64,000 nucleotides of DNA. It comes from Pegea sp. RAD2-039. Its lineage: Eukaryota; Chordata; Thaliacea; Salpida; Salpidae. The position numbers were made by a program, and so were the translations under genes. Below are positions 1 through 18,265 of the stretch, in pieces; positions within the stretch are counted from its first letter, which is position 1, and the number at the start of each line of letters is the position of its first letter. The DNA lies in assembly GCA_034620365.1 (NCBI GenBank), contig JAQGEQ010000123.1, positions 124,001 through 188,000 of the forward strand. Direction: 5' to 3'. The notes under the pieces were generated by a model. The model had not been told where the DNA came from and made no database searches. It saw only the letters and a program-made list of their open reading frames with translations.

Positions 1-708
1 GGAGAGATTTCTGAAGCTGCAATGAGGATTTGGGAAGATGCAGGAATCCAGGAGTGTTTTCGAAGGAGCAATGAGTATCAATTAAATGATTCAGCTTCCT
101 ACTTTCTCGATGCTCTACCAAGGATTGGTAGCGAGAAGTATGTCCCAAGTGAGCAGGATGTGCTCCGGACTCGAGTTAAAACAACTGGGATCACAGAAAC
201 AAACTTTACTTACAAATCTCTTCAATTCCGACTCATTGATGTTGGAGGTCAAAGGTCAGAACGGAAAAAATGGATTCATTGTTTTGAGGACGTCACTGCA
301 ATCATCTTCTGCGTCGCGCTATCTGCTTATGATCTTCTTCTCGCTGAAGATGAAGAAACAAACCGAATGCACGAAAGTATCCGTTTATTTGATTCTATTT
401 GCAACAATTCTTGGTTTCATAATACCTCTATGATTCTATTTCTTAATAAGACGGATATCTTCCGGCAAAAGATTGAATATTCTGCTCTCACTAAATGTTT
501 TCCTGGATATACAGGAGATAACACCTTTGATCAAGCCTCTATCTACATCCAAAGAGTATTTGAATGTCTTAATAGAAGTCCTGAGAAAACTATTTATAGT
601 CATTTCACTTGTGCAACTGATACGTCGAATGTTCAGTTTGTTTTTGATACTGCTTCAGATGTGATTTTGAACAAAGTTCTTGGAGATTTAGGACTTGTAA
701 ACGAGTAA
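1..708 (+). CDS. Heterotrimeric G-protein alpha subunit, 3' part (5' end outside window)
   Basis: The frame is open from base 1 and ends at TAA 706-708, giving about 235 residues with no intron. Visible G-alpha landmarks are the end of the helical domain, switch I RVKTTGI (Arg codon 172-174), the G3/switch II motif [12 protein letters not shown] (catalytic Gln codon 250-252), the G4 motif NKTD (445-456; NKKD is usual) and the G5 motif TCAT (607-618). The P-loop GxGESGKS and N-terminal lipidation site would lie upstream of the window, so this is a truncation by the window edge and not a broken gene. The product is expected to be a membrane-associated GTPase coupling receptors to effectors. The C-terminus DLGLVNE has Leu where Gi/o proteins carry the pertussis-toxin Cys, plus two extra residues, so the subclass is uncertain. 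Identification as G-alpha is firm. Confidence 0.95.
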   Translation, partial: GEISEAAMRIWEDAGIQECFRRSNEYQLNDSASYFLDALPRIGSEKYVPSEQDVLRTRVKTTGITETNFTYKSLQFRLIDVGGQRSERKKWIHCFEDVTAIIFCVALSAYDLLLAEDEETNRMHESIRLFDSICNNSWFHNTSMILFLNKTDIFRQKIEYSALTKCFPGYTGDNTFDQASIYIQRVFECLNRSPEKTIYSHFTCATDTSNVQFVFDTASDVILNKVLGDLGLVNE

Positions 709-3700
709 AGAGAGTTTTGTTAAGATCTCATTGATAGGAAATATTAAAGATTTTAAATCTTTTAAGATGCGGTGCTTGTTTTTTACCAAAACCTTTTTGT
801 TCAATTGATTTTCAAATTCACAAATCAATAATTTTCTGTAGTTGCTAATACAGAAGTATTTACCATTAAAATAACTACCTGAAATCTGCTTTTTAAAGTT
901 TTAGTACTCTAGAATTTGAATCAAAACAGTCTTTCACTAATTGATCTAAATAATTTTGTCATGCCAATTTTTATATGTTTCAAAAGATTGTTAAGAAATT
1001 AGTTATGCTTTAAACTGAACATTTTTTTTATTTTGACATAGATAAATATTTTCGAAAGCAAAAATATCTTATAAAACATCGACAAGTTGTCCTTCAGGAA
1101 CATTTATATTTACTATTTAATATTATTTTTGAAACATATGAATTTTACATACTGTTGTAGAACAATGTTTAGTAAATATAGTAATACCCAAGCTAAACTA
1201 CATCAACATTTGTTAAGCAATAGCTTAAGCTGAAAAGTTTTTTTAACTTGGAAAAAAACCAAGGTTATTAATGACCTTAAATTCTAAATTAATTTTTTAT
1301 TACCGTCTAATTGTCGTTAAATATTAAATTATAAAACGACTGTAAACGTAGAACTTTTAATCGTTTTAATTCAGCTGTATTACCTCAGAATTTATAATGA
1401 GTTTTTTGCTTATGTAACTTTCTGTTTAACCCAAAAGTCATTTGATTTAAAAAGAGCTTTTCATTGAAATTGCAACTACAATCAATACTACTGTAAGAAA
1501 CAAATCTGTAAGATTTCTCGCATTAATTGATTTTGTGATATTTAGCAAGCCATGTAGTTGTTACTGTGAAAATAATGTTTTGTGAAAACAGAAATTCTAC
1601 AACCGAAATTAAAATGTTAACATTTCTTAAAACTAAAAAAAAAACTTTTTGAAAATGTTTTATAAATTTTCTACACATTTTTATCTCTTGTGAACATTGT
1701 ACAAATGTATATTATGGTTTACTAAACAATTTTCACAATTATTTTTTTTCAAAAGTGTTCTGTTTTATTTATGATTTCAAAATAAGTAAAGCAATAAAAA
1801 AATCAACTGGAAATTTTTTTCATTTTTAGCCTAAAACTTTACAAAAGATATAAATTTTTTTATTTAGAATGATTCTAGAAACAATAATTCTTAAGCTTAG
1901 ATAAACTAAGATAAGATAAAGATCATTTAAACGTTTAGTAAGATTTAAATCTGTAGTTTTTTCACAAAATGTTTTTTCATGAAATACTCAGAAATCTGTT
2001 TCAGCTATTTGTGATATACGCCTGCGTAATATCAATCAGCATATCATATTGAAAACAACACATTTTGTCGAATCGATAATGTTTCATTAATCGATAAAAA
2101 AGCTGTTTTATAACAGTAATTATGTTAAAGTTAAATTTAAAAACATTTCCTTTACTTACTTTATTTTAAAGAATTTTTTACCTCTATCATTGCCTCGCTA
2201 TTGTTTATTTTAATTATTTATTGGTGGCTTATAACTACAAGCTTAATATGATAATAACGAACAAATTATTTGGATGAAGCTGGATGTTTAATTCATTAAT
2301 TTTGTAATAGTATAACAAACCTTACTCATAAAATTATAAAATTGCTTTTACTGCGATTTAAAGATTTTCTTTAAAAGAATAAAATTGAAAATTCAAATCT
2401 ACTAAAAAAATCTTTTTATTAAATATATGAAGAAAATTGGAATATTTTAAATGTTTTTTTTTTTCTGCAAAAAACACCAATTATAAAGTTCATCGTTGAA
2501 ATTTGGTTGACATTTTAAAAGAAGCTTAAATCGGTCGCTTTAAATACTGAAAAATATCGGATATGCTTTTTATTTCTAAGTAAAATTCGTTCTAAAATTT
2601 ACAAATGTCAAGTTTATTTTCTTTCTAATATTTTGAGGTGTAACGGAGGATAGGAAATAAATTAAACATGAAAAAATGTTGTGAGGAAACTTCTATCAAT
2701 TCTAATCTTGTCTATCAGGTTTTAGAATGATTTTTTGCTTTACATAGTTAAAGTTTAAATAACAAAATACTACAAATCAAAAAATTATAGATTAAATTTG
2801 TTGCTTTTTTCTTTCAATTTTTTTTACAAACTATTAGCTACATTTAAAGTAATTTTGTCATAATAAGTTACTTTTGTATTTTGATTACCCTAATGAAGGC
2901 CTGTAGGGAACTAAAATAGGTTCTTAACCATGTGTAATAGCTTCTTATTATAATTCTCTTAGACCGTGTCATAATAATTGAACAAGGTTTATTAAAATGT
3001 TATGATAAAGCAAGAATTATGAAAGTTCAAATACATTTAACCTTATGCAGCACGTTTTGTTTCAAAATTTTAGATTTTATAAGTAGCAAGTTGTTATTAA
3101 ATTACTTTAAAATGCCATTTGTAAACTAATCTATATTTATTTATTGAAATTGACAACTCAAATATTAAAAAAGAATATAAAATCGAGTTACTTGGTTAAT
3201 AAAAAGGTATCTCTCTTACTAAAAACATTAAAGTTTAATATGTTCTTATACCATTATTAAATACTTACTTATTAATCTACTAAAAAATTATGAAAGTAGT
3301 GAAAAAGAATCAATTGTATTTATCAAGCTGAGTATATCAAACCTAAACAAAACTTTTTGTTAGTATCTACAACATAGTATAATGATTAACTTTAATTATT
3401 TACTGAATAAGAAAGCATGATTATCTAATTTAATCTCATCTGTATTCTCTGGCACACATTTTGGAATTACATTTTTTATTATGGAACTAATTTAAATTTA
3501 TTCTTTTAAGTGAACAAACTGCTTTAAGTTTTATGAGACTGATTAAATTTTAACAAATCTAGAAACGAATACCGATTAAGAAGCACTTTATCTTTTATTC
3601 AAAATCTTAATTAAAAATTATATGTTAATTTTAAGGCTTAAAAGCTTTTAAAGTTTTGTTCTAACGACATAAAAGATTTGAGAATGCTAGAAAGCTATAG

Positions 3701-6700
3701 CTAAAAAAATAGCAAAATGCTGTCAAGTAAACAGAAAATAATTTCCAAAAATAAAATTCAAAAAATGTAGCCAACTCTTGTAACCATCAAACTATCATTT
3801 TAAAAATAATTATTCAATGTTCAAATGTTGGTTTGGAGCCGCTTTATACAAACAGCAATATTTTTAAATATTGACTAAATTTTAAAGATAGCCTCAAATT
3901 TACATTATAAATTATTCATTTATACATGTAAGAATAGAAGTTATCTTAACATTTCCTAATTCTTAAGTAGTAACCACTAATGCGTATGACAAAAGTCTTT
4001 GAAGAACCTATTTCTATTTAAAAAAAGGAATTATGTTGTGATAGGCTTTAGAACTATTTGAAACGACAAGAAACGTCAAATTTGGCATTTTAGTTTTTGT
4101 TATCCTAATAACAAAGTTAAAAGCATGGTTTATGATTCTTGCCTAAAATTATAAGATAAAAATTTAGGAAGACAAAATTGGTTAAAAAATCAACCAGGAA
4201 ATTGTGAAAAAAAATTGTAAATAAAACTTCATTAATTTTATAATAAGGGATCATTTTGAAACACATAGTAAAAATAATTTAATTTTAAAATTTTATTCCT
4301 CAAGCACTTGTGCAAAATAAGTACTAAAAGAACAATAATCTTGTTCAGTCATAAATAGTCATAAATCTTGTTATTAAACTAATTCTATTAATAAATTAAT
4401 TATTCAAGATGCAATTATTTTAATGAGTGAAAGGTTTATGAACTTTAATTGTACTTTTTAATTCAATCTTACCATACATTTTGGAGCTGGATTTTGAAGA
4501 CAAAAAGATTAAGCAACTTGTAGAGCTTTTAGTAATTCGAATAAAATTAAGCTAAGATAGCGCTAATTGTTTAAATTAATTTATGTTAAACTATTAGTAT
4601 TATTAAACAAGTGATAAAAAATTATTTTTACACTTTAAAATAAATTAAACAATTTAATAATTGTTTTAAGTATTTGTACAATTTTTAAATTTCGGTTTAT
4701 TTGTTAAAACTTTTCGAATAAATCTAATAATCTTTAAGCAAAGATCTAATATTCATTTAATTTTAATTTCAGATGAAATACTATCAGGTTTTTTTTAGTT
4801 TATTGTTGGAGCCTCAAACAAATTAAACATTACATTTTTTTGTTTCAATTAACTCGTTTCAAAATCAGATTTTTGCAACAAACGAAACTGAATTGCGTGA
4901 AATGAATTTCAGATAATATTTTGAATCTAAAATTAAACTGAAAGCTCAGAAATCAGTTATAGAAAATTTAATTTAATTACAGAAAATACTCCAATACTTT
5001 AATAACAATCAAAAAACTTAATGTTGTTGTTGCATTTTTCTATAAAAAAACAATTGAACAAATGAACCAACAAAAATATCATAAGCAATCAATATTTTGA
5101 AATGAAACCTTGAAGTTATTTTGTGAAAATTATCATCAAAATCAAGATCAACGTGATGAATTTAATATTTCTGACAGCTCTTGTCACCTTCTGACATTTA
5201 AATGAAAAATGATTTCTTAAAAAATTTAAATGAAGTTTTATTATTATTAAAAATAGCGAATACTTTTTGTTTACTTATAGATATTATTGAAAGTAATATA
5301 ATTAAAATTTTTTTTAAATATCAAAAAGATTTAGTCAAGTAAAAAATTATGGTTTTTTGCTCATACAAATTTGATTAAATGTTTTTAACGTTTTTTGAAT
5401 AGAATTTGGAAATAATTTTTGATTTTTATATTTAAAAAAAGCAGATGTAAAAAGGATTAATTTAATAAATACTAATTTTACAATTTTATAAATTTCTTAA
5501 TAAGTTTTAAATATTATATTTTAATATATTCCTTTTTCAATACTGATTTATACAATCTGTGTAATTCTTAAAATCTTTTAAAAGAATAGTTTATATAATT
5601 GATAAATTTATCAAATGGCTAACACGAGCTTAAGGTATAAAATAAAATGCTTTTCAAACTGCATTCAAGCTACCATTACACTTATCATAAAAAGAAGAAT
5701 TATTTGAATATTTTTGAAAGGTAGTTTCTAAGAAGGTCAAATAATATATTTTGTATTCTTTATTTTACAAGAAAAAAAAACGTAGACTAAAAAAAGTATG
5801 ATTTAAATCGTATATTGAGCAAGAAACTTTGATAACAATTTTTTCTGTAGATATTTTTAAAAGTAGATCTTTTAACAAACAAAAATAAAGTTCCATCTTA
5901 TAACAACCGTTTGATTTACGTCATCAGCAGATAAATGATTTTAATTGCAACTTAAGTAACTTAAATGTTTTTTGTTATTAAAATAATGAAAGATATAAGA
6001 ATTTAAGTTTATTTACAAAATGAAAATATATCAGTTAAATGTTGAAGATGAATTATGAAGATAATAATATATAGTATAAACTTTTAATTTATGTGACAGA
6101 TAAATTATACTTTAATAGAAAATAAGAGTAAATTTGCTCACCTTAAAATACATCTTCTAAAATACAAATATTTTTACTTTATTTAACTTTGCTGTAATTA
6201 GAGATTTAAAATTATTTATAAGTAGCGAAAACATGCTTACTAAGTTGCTTTTAGGTTATCAATTATTGAAGTAAAATCGATATAGAAATGTTTTTCAGTA
6301 TTACAAAGAAGTGTTGTTTCTTGATTTTTTAGTTGTCATACAATTTAATTAAAAAAATTGATTGGTTCTGCAAACAAGCTATTCTTTCTTATCACTGAAT
6401 ATACATCATTATCAAATCTGTTAAGAATAATGAAAAAAACTGAAAAAATTTTGAAATGAAATCTTTGCAAAACAACATTAATGATTTTTCTCGTACTCTT
6501 ATGATTTATTACAAGTCAAATGTAAAAATAACTGATTAATACACTTGCAATTGTTCTAAAAGTTATATATAGCTGCTAAAATTATTAATTTTATGTGATT
6601 ATAACAACTTTTTTCTTCAAAATAATCTTTTATGAATACTTAAGCTTATATTATTAATCAAAAAAATTCTATCCTGATAAAGATATATAAAATTTTTTCA

Positions 6701-9304
6701 CATCAAACAAAAAAACAATCGTTTAAAAGTTGAACTACAGTATAAGTTTAGTTCATTCATTTATAAAATGAATTTTCTTAATAGTTTATGTTTATAACAA
6801 AAAAATCTTTTTTTTCAAATTTAAAGTAATTTAAATCAGTTTAGTTTATTATCAATTTGATATCGAAACTAAAGTTTTGCGATGTAAGTTCTAACTGAAT
6901 AATCCCTAAAAGCTTCCTAAAGAAAAGCAATAGGCCAAAAAAAATTTCAAAAAGTAATAGAGCTTATTGACTAAACAGACTATTTAGTTTCCTATCATCT
7001 GTGTACATCTACAGCTTACAACAGATAACTCTAAAAACTCTGTTCGTAAAACTCTAATAGGAAACTGAATAATTAGAAAGTCTTTTTAGACTGTATACTC
7101 AAAAGTGTTTGTTTTTAATGTTTTTTGTTTCATAAAGTTACATAACCGTTATATCAAAGGCTATATTCTTAAGTTTTCCAATTTGCTTTGTAAGTATAAA
7201 CATATTCAAATGAGAAAAGTCCTCTAATGGGTACACTGATTATAGCTGAGATTATAAGGTAATTATATTTCATAATTCTAATTTGTAAGCTTTCCACTTA
7301 CAAAAGTAAGTACTTTCGTACTTTCGTACTTGTCGTAGAATTGTTAAAAATATATTTACATTGTTCTGTTTATAACTGTTAAGTTCTTTACCAAAGTTTT
7401 ATGAAATTGTTAATTTCTAATTATCATTTACTTTAAGTTTATCGTAATTATATTTGATTAAATCAGTTGCAATCTATTTTTTTTCTATCATATAAAAAAT
7501 ATATCTAATTGTTTGAAGACAATAGTAATAGTTTTTATATATTTTTTATTAGTTACTTGTTTTATACATTTTTTGTTTATACATTCTTTTACTAAATTTC
7601 TCAATTTTTATTTTGTTTGTTAAAAGTTTTAAAAATACACTTTAAAAAACTTTTAAATATTTTTCGTTAAAAGATTTTTTTTAAATTTCAATTGTTTAGT
7701 TTTAATTATAATTTGTAATTTATCCTTATTAAGAAAAGTCTTATGAAGAGAATACTTTGTATTTAAAGTTTTGTAGACGACAACTATTTTTAATCAGAAC
7801 AAGCAAGGAAATATTTTTCTCAGTATTAGTAAATTTTATATGTCAATTTAGAATAATTAGAAATTAAATTTTGGTTCTATTAGTTCTTATTTAAGTTGTA
7901 AATCTTCAATTTAAAAAATGAAACTTTAAGTTGCTTATTGGAATACTTACACTATTAAGCTTCTAAAAAACCAAAAAATTAAATTATACTTTTCAAAATA
8001 CATACAACTTAATTAATTAATTAATTAATCAACCTTTAGCTTTGAAATGAATTGTAAGAAATCAAATTTTTAAGATTTCAGAAAATGTTTTAACTAACTT
8101 TCAAAATGAAAGCTGAAAATAACTCATCTATTATTCATCATTTTCTGATAAACTATTAACCTACTAAAAATGATTTATGTTTAGTTGGCTTTCTTAAACA
8201 AGTTAATTTTCAAAAGTTAAATTTAACAACGCATTCAATGATACTCTCCGCAGTTGTGAAAAGAAGTTTAATTTTTATTTAGCAAAAAATTTAAGATTAA
8301 TTTACTATTATAAATTTTTTCATTATAAAAAAATTCTTTCTTAGTGGACTAATCTATTTATTGCATAAAGAAACCAAAATTTATTTTTTGCATAATTTAA
8401 ACCTTGCTCTTAGCTTTTAGAAATCAAATTAGTTTTTTTCTTGTGGTCAGTTAAAAAAATACTACATTTAAAATAAACTGTTGTGAATCATAACTTTTTA
8501 ATTGATACTTTAAGAGTTTTGATGCTTTTTAAACTAAGATTTAAACTAAACTTTTTCAATTTAAAACCTTTTAGTATCAAAAACATTTTTTACTTTTAAT
8601 ATATTTTGGCCATTTCTTAGATATATTTCATTAAATATTTGAATTTTACACATAAAAATATTCTTTATCGCATTAATTTTCAATATCTGAATAGATTTTA
8701 AACTTTAATTGAGCTTTATTTGAAGCTATAATCTGTGACAAATTGGCTACACAAAAATTATTACGAAATAAAAACCCTAACTCAAAAGACAACAGTTGGG
8801 AATTTATAAAAAGTTATTTTTAGCTGGAAGAATTTTGTTTCAAGAACGTCACAAAATTATTTATCTGCTACTATCTTATAAAAATCTTTCTTAATAAATT
8901 ATGAAAGTATGACTTGATTCGAGTTTTTAAAGTTTAAACTATGAAATGAGATAAAATTGCTATCTTAAAAACAATAATTATTTTTATTAAAGCAAACTAA
9001 ATTTTGTTACTTCAAAGTTGTGTTTAGTTTTAAGAAATAAATTCTGATGATTTACTTGTTAATAATCAAAGATATCCTTTTTTAAATGTTGTTATTCTTA
9101 ATTAATTATATTAAAACAACTATTTTTGATGGCAGTGAACAATCAATTAAATATAATTGTTAAAAATTATGACAAAATAAACTGCCGCTAGCTAACGCTA
9201 TCATGAACAACTTGAATATAAATTATTTGTCAAGGTACTTATTTGTCAATAATTAATAAAAACAAAAATATTTTTCAAATAATATATCAAAACTATTCTC
9301 TTTG
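709..9304. other. Gene-free AT-rich stretch after the G-alpha stop
   Basis: No coding exon, RNA gene or recognisable transposon could be supported here. The first kilobase probably includes the G-alpha 3' UTR; an AATAAA-like string lies near 1,790. A short AATT microsatellite occurs near 8,010-8,030 and a small tandem of ACTTTCGT near 7,310-7,330. The rest is A/T-rich sequence with no open frame of interest. Confidence 0.6.
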
Positions 9305-9420
9305 TGAAGCTAGTATCTTTAGTTTTATTAATTCCAACATTTTATGGAGCTTTTGCAAGCTTTTGTATCGTCCGGATTTTGTGGAAAGAACTTTCTGTTT
9401 TTTTTTATGACAGAAAAATA
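9305..9420 (-). pseudogene. Fossil carboxylesterase exon 6 fragment
   Basis: Read on the + strand, this stretch follows the antisense of exon 6 of genes A and C in order: a GCTAGTAT block, then an ATTCCAACA block, then CTTTTGCAAG, then TCCGGATTTTGTGGAAAGAA, then ATGACAG. In the intact gene these encode the region around the catalytic-Glu loop and the preceding FFPQTPEDA segment. Gaps and substitutions break the frame. I could not find convincing neighbouring exons, so this is either the last trace of a decayed fourth esterase gene on the minus strand or a small translocated fragment. It lies outside the large inverted duplication. Confidence 0.55.
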
Positions 9421-11521
9421 TACAAGCTAGAAAATAAACAAGCTGAAATATATTCTTGATTTATTAGTTATCCTAAACTTAAAAGCGTTCAAAATATAGA
9501 ATTTTATTGTCTTTTTTCAGATTCTAAGCCAAATTATATTTTAATGTTTTAAATCATGTTGTTGTCTTCTCATGAAATCTTTATAAATCCCTTGAAATTT
9601 TTTCAGCATTTTAAACATCAACGACATTTTAATTATAATTGTACAATTTACAAGATCAAAATCTAGTTAAATTGTAAGTACAAGATTGATGTATAATTGA
9701 GTAAAACGTTTATTGAGCTTTCAAGTTCTATTTTCACGTCACTTTTACAGTTACAGAAAAACAAGTCACTTTAGAGGTTGAATTAAATCTTGTCTAGACT
9801 TTTATGTTTTATATTTTATTTTATTATAAAAAAATCTACCACGTTTTAGTTTTCAACATATCGATAAGTTTTAAAAATTAATATTAATAATTTAGTAAAC
9901 TAAATTCATTATTATAATACTTGTTTTGTCTGCGTTAGATTTTAAATTTGAATAGTTAAAAAATAACTACTTTAAGTTATATTAGTCACTTATTAATTTG
10001 TAAACAAACTATTTGAAAGCTCAGTATACAAAATCATGAATAATTATTTTATGACTTTTTTTTCGAAAATAACTTTGAAAATCAGAAGTTTTATAACCTT
10101 ATAAATTAAAATGTCTTTTAAAATTATAGCAATAAAAACACTCTAACAAATTTTCACCAAGTTCCTTTAAACTAAAATTGTTTTACAGAAATTATAATAT
10201 AACTAAAACACTTTTAGCTTACTATTTTCATAATGTTTTAAAATGATTGTAGATAATTGTTTGACAAAACAACAAGGCTTTTTACAAGGCTTTGTAAAAT
10301 TTAACATTATTTTATAATAGAGTGCTATCGTTTATTTATTTAAATTTATATTTGCTACAAATTCAACTGTTCCTATTACGGGTAAAACCAAATATTAAAA
10401 GTAGAAAGGTAATGAAAGTTAGTTGAATTCATTTCAGAATTTAAGACTAATATAGAAAAAACGTAAACTATGAATCATAAGACTTTATAATAAAAGAAAA
10501 TAAAAAGAAAATGAGGAAAGTGGTATGTGTGACTTGCTCAAAAAATATTTTGTTTATTTATTTTAAACAGTTTTATTAGATGTGGTGATGGATTCGAGAA
10601 AGAGAATTCCAAACCGTGGTTATCTGTCTTGCGCTAAGTGAATAGTTTAAATAAGGAAGTATTTTTTTGCAGTGTTTGCTTTCTCTGATTATTTCAAAAT
10701 AATTTCAAGACCATAAGCAAAGTTAAAACTTCTAAAATTGAAAAATTGAAAAATTTTGGGATTAAAAAATCTTATTTGGAAAACTTCAAATATTTGAAGA
10801 CAACATAATTCAACAAACCATATTGCAATAATAAAAGTTTCTTTCTGAAAGTTGTCTTTCAGTTTTTATCTGAAGTTTTATTTAAAAATAATGATGAATT
10901 AAATTTGAAGTTGAATGAAAGTATCGATAAGATAATCTCACAGTTCAAAATGAACAAGGTTTTTTAGTGGATATAAAGTTTGCATTGCTTTTTATTACAT
11001 CATTTATTACATCATTTATTACATCGTTTTTTATCGTAAAATCTATTTTATTATGACAAATTTATCTAATTTTCTACTAGCAGACACGCTACTATCTGTT
11101 TATGTGGATTTGTTCAGCGATTATAAAGCACTTATGGCAGCTAGGCAAAGTATGCCTGTAAAATTATAAATTTTTATGGTGATTTTCCTTCCCTTGTACA
11201 ATTTTTTTAGAAGAGGTTTTTATATCTAATATCATGCCAATATGATAGGAATATTTTCTTTAATTTTATGTATTTTTGCTTAAAAACGTATATAAAAAAG
11301 TGACACCGTAAAGAATTATCTTTTTTGTTTCATGATAACATTTTTTAAATGTAAAATTTTCTGAATTTTGCTGTAAACTTGGTTTCTATGTTTTTTATAT
11401 ATAGCAGTCTGCAAGCAATTTGTTTTGAAATGTTAAAAAGATCATCATATGGTTCATCAAGTAGAAAGTTACAATATCAACAACGTTTCAAGTATTTGAG
11501 TATTTTATTCTTGATAACCTT
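9421..11521. other. Gene-free stretch
   Basis: AT-rich sequence between the fossil exon and the left inverted-repeat arm. I see no exon, RNA gene or mobile-element landmark. A tandem of ATCATTTATTAC lies near 11,000-11,025. Confidence 0.5.
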
Positions 11522-12728
11522 TATCAGTTAAGACATTATTAAAATCTTTTTATGTAGAATTTTAAAGATTTTAAAAAGTCTCTCACTTTTTCAATTTAGT
11601 TCTTTTGCCAAACCTTTTATTGATTTGAATAGCAAATACATCTATAACTTATATTGGTAATATGTAAGATCTGCCAATTTAAGAAAAAGATATATCAAGA
11701 ATAAATATTTTTACCACAATTTAAAATGCTCTTTAATTTTTGTTTATGTAAAACTAGATTTCTTTCAATATCAGTTTTCAAGTAAAAACTATTGATCTTT
11801 TTTTATTTTCTTCTTTTGGTCTGCTTTAATAAAAAAATGTAGTTTAAAATGATTTAAGTTTACGAAAAAACATTTCTGTCTAAGGGTATAAAGTTCACAA
11901 ATATACCATGTCTTTTTTTGTAATTCTCAATTAAAATCTGATTTAATTTATTAGTTTACTCTTAACAATTATTCACGCAGTTTTTACTCTATTGAATTAA
12001 AAATAAACTTTTAAAATAAATTTATATGCTTACTCCACTGAAAAAAATATTATCACTTATCATATTACAAATGTCTTAGCTTATAATAAAAGGTTTTCCT
12101 AATTGGTTTATTTTCCATAAAAACATTTTTTATTAAATTTCATATTGAAAAGTAAATGACTAATGTTTCAGAAAAATGTAAACAACATCAAAAGCAAAAT
12201 TTTGTTTGTTTATAAAGTGTTTAACTTTTATAGAACTTGAAAATTATTATTTACTTTTCCAATATTTTTACTTTCAAAATCATTTATGTTATAGCTACTC
12301 ACAAAAGCGATGAAGTTTAAATATTTGAAGTAACTTAACAGTGAGTCAACCTTAAACCTAGGCAAAGTCTTTCTCATTGACTAAGTATTATAAGTATTAT
12401 AATGTGACTAAAAAAATATAGAACTTATATGATTAACAAAAGGTATTATTTAAGTTTGTGTTATATCAATTGAAAGATTTATCATAATTCATCTACTTTC
12501 AATAGTTGTATTTCTCTTTACTGTGACATTTTTTTTGTTAGGACATTTTGTGAACTTAACAACATTAAAGTTTAGTTAATTATTGGCTGATTTTTAAACC
12601 TAAATAAATTATGTTTTACAGTAAACACTCATTAGTGTTTAATTTTAAGCCTATTAAACTTTACTTATTTATTTGTGATTTTGCTTGAAATTCACTATTT
12701 GGTTTTCAAATTTATTATCTTTAATTTT

Positions 12729-12800
12729 AGAAAGTGTGTTAGCGGGAGGTACTCCCTTCAGGCACCCTCTTTTGTATTTATTGAATTAAGTAAATTTCCT
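12729..12800 (+). mobile_element. LINE 3'-tail fragment in left arm
   Basis: The sequence GTGTGTTAGCGGGAGGTACT followed by CCCTTCAGGCACCCTCTTTT and a TATTTATTGAATT run matches the 3' terminus of the CR1-like LINE family of this window. A reverse-complement counterpart lies at 49,436-49,497, so the insertion predates the inverted duplication. Confidence 0.75.
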
Positions 12801-13793
12801 TAAAATTTTCTTTTTGTTGTTGTTGTTACCAAATCTAACAGTAGAAATTCGATTAAAATTAGAGTATTAAGTCATTTTTCTAAGTATTAGAACTATTTAC
12901 AACTTTCAGTATAGCTAAGATAAGTGCTAAACTAATATTAACCAAAATCACTTTCAATTTATTTGTTCAACTTTACATTTTTAAAAACATTTAAAGTTGA
13001 TTGTTAGAAAAATGAAAAAAAAAGTTCGTCTATAATTCATGACTGTAGTTTTTGAATGTCTAAGCAGCTTACTAAATCTTAAGCTGACCTTCTTATTGAA
13101 ATTTTCCTACAACAAACAAACATAACTTTAACTTGAGCAAACATTTAGAGGTTTTACTCAAATGAAAATGCTTATTGCTGTGGAACACATGATTTTTTAA
13201 TATTGAAAGTTTAACCAAACAATGAATTCAGCAAAAGTATTGTCTAGATTCAGTCACCTTGCTAGTTACATTGCAGTTATGGAAGAAAGCTCGTGAAATG
13301 ATCTTTAATTGATCGTGACGATTTTTTGAACAGTTTTATTTTGAAACTACCTTGTTTTATATTCAGTAAAGAAATTGAGTGAAGCTTTATACTTTTAGTT
13401 AGAAGATTTAAGGTGTAATTGTTTATATATTTATTTATTTATTTATGTATAAACATTTATAATTATTAATATTCATCGTAAAGACTTTGTTGTAAATACC
13501 ATTTTTATTGAATAAGACTATCTTCTTTAAATTAATGTTTTTTTTTCTACAAACTCCTAACTTATGTGTTGCGTTTCACCAACTCAAATTGAAAATTCAG
13601 CTAAACTTTATATGAAAGCAGCTAAGAATAAGTTCTTGTGATTTAAAAAAAAATTCTTTTTTATTATCTTATTTCATTTAAGATCAATCCATTTAAGAAT
13701 CTCCAAAGATTTTGTTTTTGTCAAAAAATTCTAAAAAAATTGTTAAGTTTCGTTTTACTTTTTTATTTACAGCTGAAATAAAATTAATTTAAG

Positions 13794-17294
<3,501 letters not shown>

Positions 17295-17901
17295 TTTATT
17301 TGCTTCCTCACATTAACTGTATCTTTCTACTTACGAATGTTTAAACTTTCAAATTAAGGTATAAATTATGATTATAAAATCTTGCAAAATTTATTTTTAG
17401 TTAGTTGCCTTGTTTGTAGTAAATAAATTCTATCTTAATTTATATCCCAAATTATATCTCAATCAATAACTAAGAAGTTCATAACTCAATTTATTGATAA
17501 ACTATACAATAAAATCTTGTAAAATTACGTTGAATATTTTGCTTAAATTGTATGAAATAAAACATAGCCTTATTGATTTTTGTTTGAAACTTTTTGATAG
17601 TATGTAAGCAGTGAGTTAAAATACAAATTGTAAACGTTTATCCGTAGCTTATAACATAGTGGTGTTGTTAATAAAACAATTTTATAGTTTTAAAATCTTT
17701 TTTAAAAATTGTTACTATTAGTTATAAGTTATATAGTTATAAAAAGTCAATTTTGTCTAACAACTTTTAGTAGTCATTGATTTCTAAGAAATTCTAAATC
17801 ATTTTTATTTTTATGTTGGTGTTGTTTACTCAGTCATTACTAAGCTGAAGTTTTATTTAACTTTTGTTTAACGTTTTAGAAATACAAGCTTTGTACAATC
17901 T

Positions 17902-18265
17902 AATTTCGAACTAGTTTTTTTGAAGTTTTGAATTACTTGAAAATATAAATATATACATTTTTTGAAATCAGTTTAAATAAACTTTATTAAGTATTTTGCC
18001 AGAGAAACATTTTTTTAATCAAACAGTTTGTGTTTGTACAAACGTTTATTTCTATCAAAACACAAAACTTTTTAAAATTTTTCACAAAATATGCATAGTG
18101 GTATTCCACTTCATATATTAGAAGACTTTAAACTTCATAAGATATAAAAAAAGACTTTTCCTCTAATTGTAGAAGATTTTGTTCATAAAAACTTTTGCAA
18201 TTTTCTTAATGCTCTTTTTAGTGGCTTTGGTAGTCTTAATCTTTTTTAAACTGATCGATTTATTT
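17902..18265. other. Spacer between left arm and LINE derivative
   Basis: AT-rich, no coding or RNA signal recognised. Confidence 0.4.

Noticed and set aside
86..664. Second and third frame open readings inside the G-alpha gene
   Set aside because: Shadows of the G-alpha frame, with no family resemblance.
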